Below, in pieces: positions 61,410 to 64,000 of a DNA stretch of 64,000 nucleotides. The notes beneath the pieces were generated by a model. It was not told the origin of the DNA and did not search any database. It worked only from the letters and a program-made list of their open reading frames with translations. Made by a program: the position numbers and the translations under genes. Positions within the stretch are counted from its first letter, which is position 1. Each line of letters starts with the position of its first letter. The DNA comes from Neoaquamicrobium microcysteis. GTDB lineage: Bacteria; Pseudomonadota; Alphaproteobacteria; Rhizobiales; Rhizobiaceae. The stretch spans positions 1 to 64,000 of the forward strand of contig NZ_VSZS01000058.1 of assembly GCF_008180155.1 (NCBI RefSeq), in the 5' to 3' direction.

Positions 61410-62609
61410 ATGACTGGCGCGATGTTGACCAAAGACGCAGACGAAGCAAGCAGCATGCGGCAGGCGGACGCAGAGCGCACGCCGGACGTTGCCGTGAGCG
61501 AAACGGACGGACACGCGGTCTGGACGCTTTCCGGCGTCTGGAACACGCGCTCCGTGCATCTGGTCGATGCAAGGATGCGGGAGCTTGAAAATTCGCCTGC
61601 AACCGGCACAACAGTCATCGATATTTCCGCCGTGCGCCGCATGGACACGGCAGGCGCGTGGCTCATCGAGCGGCTGGCGGCGGCGCGCGCGGCGCGTGGC
61701 GACACGGTCGAGATAGCCGGGGCGTCGGACGCCGCCCGCATCCTGCTGCCCGCGGTGCGCGAGGCTATCGAGCCGCGCGAGGGACGCCGGACCGAAACGC
61801 CGCCCTTCTTCTTGATTCGGTGGTTGGAGGCGATCGGCCGGGCTACCGAGAGCGCGTGGAAAGACCTCGTCTTCGGGATGTACATACTGGGTGCGACGAT
61901 CCGGGGCGCGCAGATGAAGCTGGGGCGCGGCCATGCCGTCAATCCCGCCGCCATCTTTCACCAGATCGACCGCATGGGCGTCGGTGCGATCCCCGTCGTG
62001 GTTCTGATCTGCACCATCGTGGGCGCCATCGTCGCACAGCAGGGCGCCTACCAGCTTCGTTGGTTCGGCGCGGAAATCTTCATCGTCGATCTGGTAGGGA
62101 TACTGGCGCTGCGCGAACTGGGCGTCCTTTTGACCGCCATCATGGTCGCGGGTCGTTCAGGCAGCGCCATAACCGCCGAGATAGGGTCGATGCGGATGCG
62201 CGAGGAGGTGGACGCGCTGAAGGTGATCGGCCTCAACCCCATCGGCGTGCTGGTGTTTCCGCGGCTGGTGGCTCTGGTGATCGCCATACCTTGCCTGACC
62301 ATCATCGCGAACGCCGCAACGCTGGGCGGCGGCATGGCCGTGGCGTGGATGTATTCCGGCATCCCTCCGGAGCAGTTCATCGACCGGCTGCGCGCCAGCA
62401 TCGACCTCTCGACGATCTTCGCCGGCCTCATCAAGGCCCCTTTCATGGCGCTCATTATCGGCATCGTCGCATCGGTCGAAGGCATGAAGGTGGGCGGAAG
62501 TGCGGAATCGCTCGGCCGCCACGTCACCTCCTCGGTGGTGAAGGCCATCTTCGTCGTCATCGTGCTCGACGGCCTGTTCGCCATGTTCTACGTGGCCATC
62601 GATTTCTGA
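61410..62609 (+). CDS. mlaE: Lipid-transport ABC permease MlaE with N-terminal STAS domain
   Basis: This 399-residue protein joins an N-terminal STAS-like domain (residues about 35-120: WTLSGVWNTRSVHLVDARMRELE, TVIDISAVRRMDTAGAWLI) to the MlaE permease with five helices and the core motif VVVLICTIVGAIVAQQGAYQLRWFGAEIFIVDLVGILALRELGVLLTAIMVAGRSGSAITAEIGSMRMREEVDALKVIG. In the E. coli Mla system the STAS protein is the separate MlaB; here it is fused. The complex moves phospholipids between membranes. Starts at 61410 or 61422 are possible. Confidence 0.9.
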   Translation: MTGAMLTKDADEASSMRQADAERTPDVAVSETDGHAVWTLSGVWNTRSVHLVDARMRELENSPATGTTVIDISAVRRMDTAGAWLIERLAAARAARGDTVEIAGASDAARILLPAVREAIEPREGRRTETPPFFLIRWLEAIGRATESAWKDLVFGMYILGATIRGAQMKLGRGHAVNPAAIFHQIDRMGVGAIPVVVLICTIVGAIVAQQGAYQLRWFGAEIFIVDLVGILALRELGVLLTAIMVAGRSGSAITAEIGSMRMREEVDALKVIGLNPIGVLVFPRLVALVIAIPCLTIIANAATLGGGMAVAWMYSGIPPEQFIDRLRASIDLSTIFAGLIKAPFMALIIGIVASVEGMKVGGSAESLGRHVTSSVVKAIFVVIVLDGLFAMFYVAIDF

Positions 62610-62620
62610 CCGGAGCGAGG

Positions 62621-63451
62621 ATGGAACAGACCGAAACGCTGCACATGGACCCCAACGCTTCGCGCACGGAAGACACGCGCGAAGTCGTGCTGTCGGTGCG
62701 CGACGTGACGGTGGCCTTCGGCGACAATGTGGTGCTCGACAATCTGTCGCTCGATGTCTATCGCGGCGAAATCCTGGGTTTCGTGGGCGCTTCGGGCACC
62801 GGCAAGTCGGTGCTGCTGCGCACGGTGCTGGGGCTGACGCCCAAGCGCTCGGGCACCGTCTCCATTTTCGGGCTCGATCTCGACCAGATCGATGAGCAGC
62901 AGAGGATGCAGGTGGACATGCGGCTTGGCGTGCTGTTCCAGCACGGGGCGCTGTTTTCCGCGCTGTCGGTGCGGGAAAACATCCAGGTGCCGATGCGCGA
63001 ATATCTCGACCTGCCGAAGAAGCTGATGGACGAACTGGCGATGCTGAAGTTGGAACTGGTCGGCCTGCCTCCGGACGCGGCCGACAAGTTTCCCTCGGAA
63101 CTCTCCGGCGGCATGATAAAGCGCGCCGCACTTGCCCGCGCGCTGGCGCTCGACCCCGATATCGTCTTCCTAGACGAACCGACTTCCGGCCTCGACCCCA
63201 TCGGCGCTGCCGATTTCGACGAACTGGTCGCCAAGCTGCGCGATACGATGGGCCTGACGGTCTACATGGTGACCCACGACCTCGACAGCCTGTTTTCGGT
63301 GTGCGACCGCATCGCGGTGCTCGGCAAGAAGAAGGTTCTCGTCGATGGGACCATCGAAGACATGATGAAATTCGACGATCCGTGGGTGAAGTCGTATTTC
63401 CGCGGCAAGCGCGCGCGGCAGATCGATCTCAAAGCCCGAGAGCAAGCGTAG
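62621..63451 (+). CDS. mlaF: Lipid-transport ABC ATPase MlaF
   Basis: This 276-residue ATPase powers the Mla complex. Walker A is GASGTGKSVLLRTVLG, the signature ELSGGMIKRAALARALA, Walker B PDIVFLDEPTSGLDPIG, and the H-loop MVTHDLDSLFSV. ATG at 62621 follows GAGCGAGG. Twelve bases separate it from mlaE and eleven from the next gene, so all three are one operon. Confidence 0.93.
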   Translation: MEQTETLHMDPNASRTEDTREVVLSVRDVTVAFGDNVVLDNLSLDVYRGEILGFVGASGTGKSVLLRTVLGLTPKRSGTVSIFGLDLDQIDEQQRMQVDMRLGVLFQHGALFSALSVRENIQVPMREYLDLPKKLMDELAMLKLELVGLPPDAADKFPSELSGGMIKRAALARALALDPDIVFLDEPTSGLDPIGAADFDELVAKLRDTMGLTVYMVTHDLDSLFSVCDRIAVLGKKKVLVDGTIEDMMKFDDPWVKSYFRGKRARQIDLKAREQA

Positions 63452-63461
63452 GGAAGGACGA

Positions 63462-64000
63462 ATGGAGACAAGAGCCAACTACGTCATCGTCGGCATCTTC
63501 ACGGTCCTGTCCGTGCTTGCCGCGTTCGGCTTCGTCTACTGGACATCCGGTGTCGGCGACAGGGGCGAGGTTTCGACGTTGCGCTTTCGCATTCCCGGTT
63601 CCGCGTCGGGCCTGACGCGCGGCAGCGTGGTGCTCTTCAACGGCATCAAGGTCGGCGACGTGACGCGTGTTTATATCGACGTGTCCAACCCGTCGGTGGC
63701 GATCGCGGAAGCCGAGGTCGACCGCCTGACGCCCATCACCGAGTCCACCCAGGCCGATGTCGGTCTTGCGGGCCTGACGACCGGCCAGGCGAATATCGAG
63801 CTTCGTGGCGGCAACCCGGCCGAGCCGAACTTGCTCGATCTGGCGGAGGCCGAGGGGACGATCGCCGAGATGACGGCCAACCCGTCAGCCGTTTCCAACC
63901 TGCTTGAGAGCGCGCAGAACATCTTCCGCCGGGCGGACTCGGTGCTGAGCGATCTGGAGGGGCTGGCGGGCGACGCAAGAGGCCCCATCACCCAGACGCT
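63462..64000 (+). CDS. mlaD: MCE-family lipid-binding protein MlaD, partial at window edge
   Basis: The first 179 codons are present. One N-terminal membrane helix (NYVIVGIFTVLSVLAAFGFVYW) is followed by the MCE domain (TLRFRIPGSASGLTRGSVVLFNGIKVGDV, TPITESTQADVGLAGLTTGQANIEL). The periplasmic ring it forms carries lipids between the membranes for MlaE/MlaF. Alphaproteobacterial members have a long helical C-terminus; its start is visible (LLESAQNIFRRADSVLSDLEGLAGDARG). The gene runs past base 64000. Confidence 0.92.
   Translation, partial: METRANYVIVGIFTVLSVLAAFGFVYWTSGVGDRGEVSTLRFRIPGSASGLTRGSVVLFNGIKVGDVTRVYIDVSNPSVAIAEAEVDRLTPITESTQADVGLAGLTTGQANIELRGGNPAEPNLLDLAEAEGTIAEMTANPSAVSNLLESAQNIFRRADSVLSDLEGLAGDARGPITQT

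Overview
The window is GC-rich chromosomal DNA of an alphaproteobacterium, most likely Hyphomicrobiales (Rhizobiales), Phyllobacteriaceae-like (Mesorhizobium, Aquamicrobium or Nitratireductor relatives). This is inferred from the gene set and protein style: a GatB plus non-canonical GltX pair, a class II DAHP synthase, a PleC/PdhS-type kinase, an NADP malic enzyme with a phosphotransacetylase-like tail, a class I fumarase, a DUF2865 protein and STAS-MlaE. No rRNA or species-level marker is present. Most of the window is ordinary core genome in short operons. Two accessory regions stand out.

Left edge (1-1.3 kb): a broken defence-like locus. An IS3-family element (its end and the first 14 codons of OrfA are visible) has cut a reverse transcriptase gene after about 78 codons. 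The intact partner upstream encodes a small membrane protein resembling SLATT pore-forming effectors.

1.3-27 kb, core: tandem PilZ protein, PAS protein, rhomboid protease, CBS protein, YjhX-like protein, gatB with an acetyltransferase, cobT, a membrane histidine kinase, a thermonuclease/GST/uracil-glycosylase operon, an Lrp regulator, a polar amino-acid ABC operon (binding protein, two permeases, a 3-hydroxyisobutyrate dehydrogenase-type enzyme, an AlkD-like HEAT protein), a moaA/two transporters/mobB operon, a MarR regulator divergent from an alpha/beta hydrolase with twin operators, class I fumarase, a BASS transporter and a large L,D-transpeptidase.

27.1-35.1 kb, an integrated element: a tRNA-Val(CAC) gene is followed by a tyrosine integrase. 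A 66-bp copy of the tRNA 3' part recurs at 35064-35129, so about 7.9 kb is bounded by attL and attR. GC content is lower and the genes are mostly unfamiliar. Cargo: five small soluble ORFs in two overlapping clusters behind structured leader RNAs, a small membrane ORF, a 517-residue protein carrying what look like motifs A, B and C of a family-A (DNA polymerase I / T7 RNA polymerase type) palm, and a divergently placed TIR-like (DUF4062-type) protein that is probably a defence effector. A near-identical 30-bp sequence precedes both the polymerase-like gene and a short terminator-ended transcript candidate. A 22-bp repeat lies just inside each end. This element is the best candidate for an undescribed system.

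35.3-64 kb, core: gph, rpiA, a DUF2059 protein, gor, a 273-bp palindromic intergenic element, an alpha/beta hydrolase, a GGCT-like protein, class II DAHP synthase, a lipid kinase, a GFA protein, a DODA-type dioxygenase, dgkA, DedA and DUF1003 proteins, a Tag-like glycosylase, nadE, clpP, an ArsR/AHSA1 pair, an ABC exporter, gltX, a DUF2865 protein, maeB, a FAH-family protein, an atypical SDR, an MFS transporter, dipeptide epimerase, and the start of an Mla-type lipid transport operon (mlaE, mlaF, mlaD) that runs off the right end.
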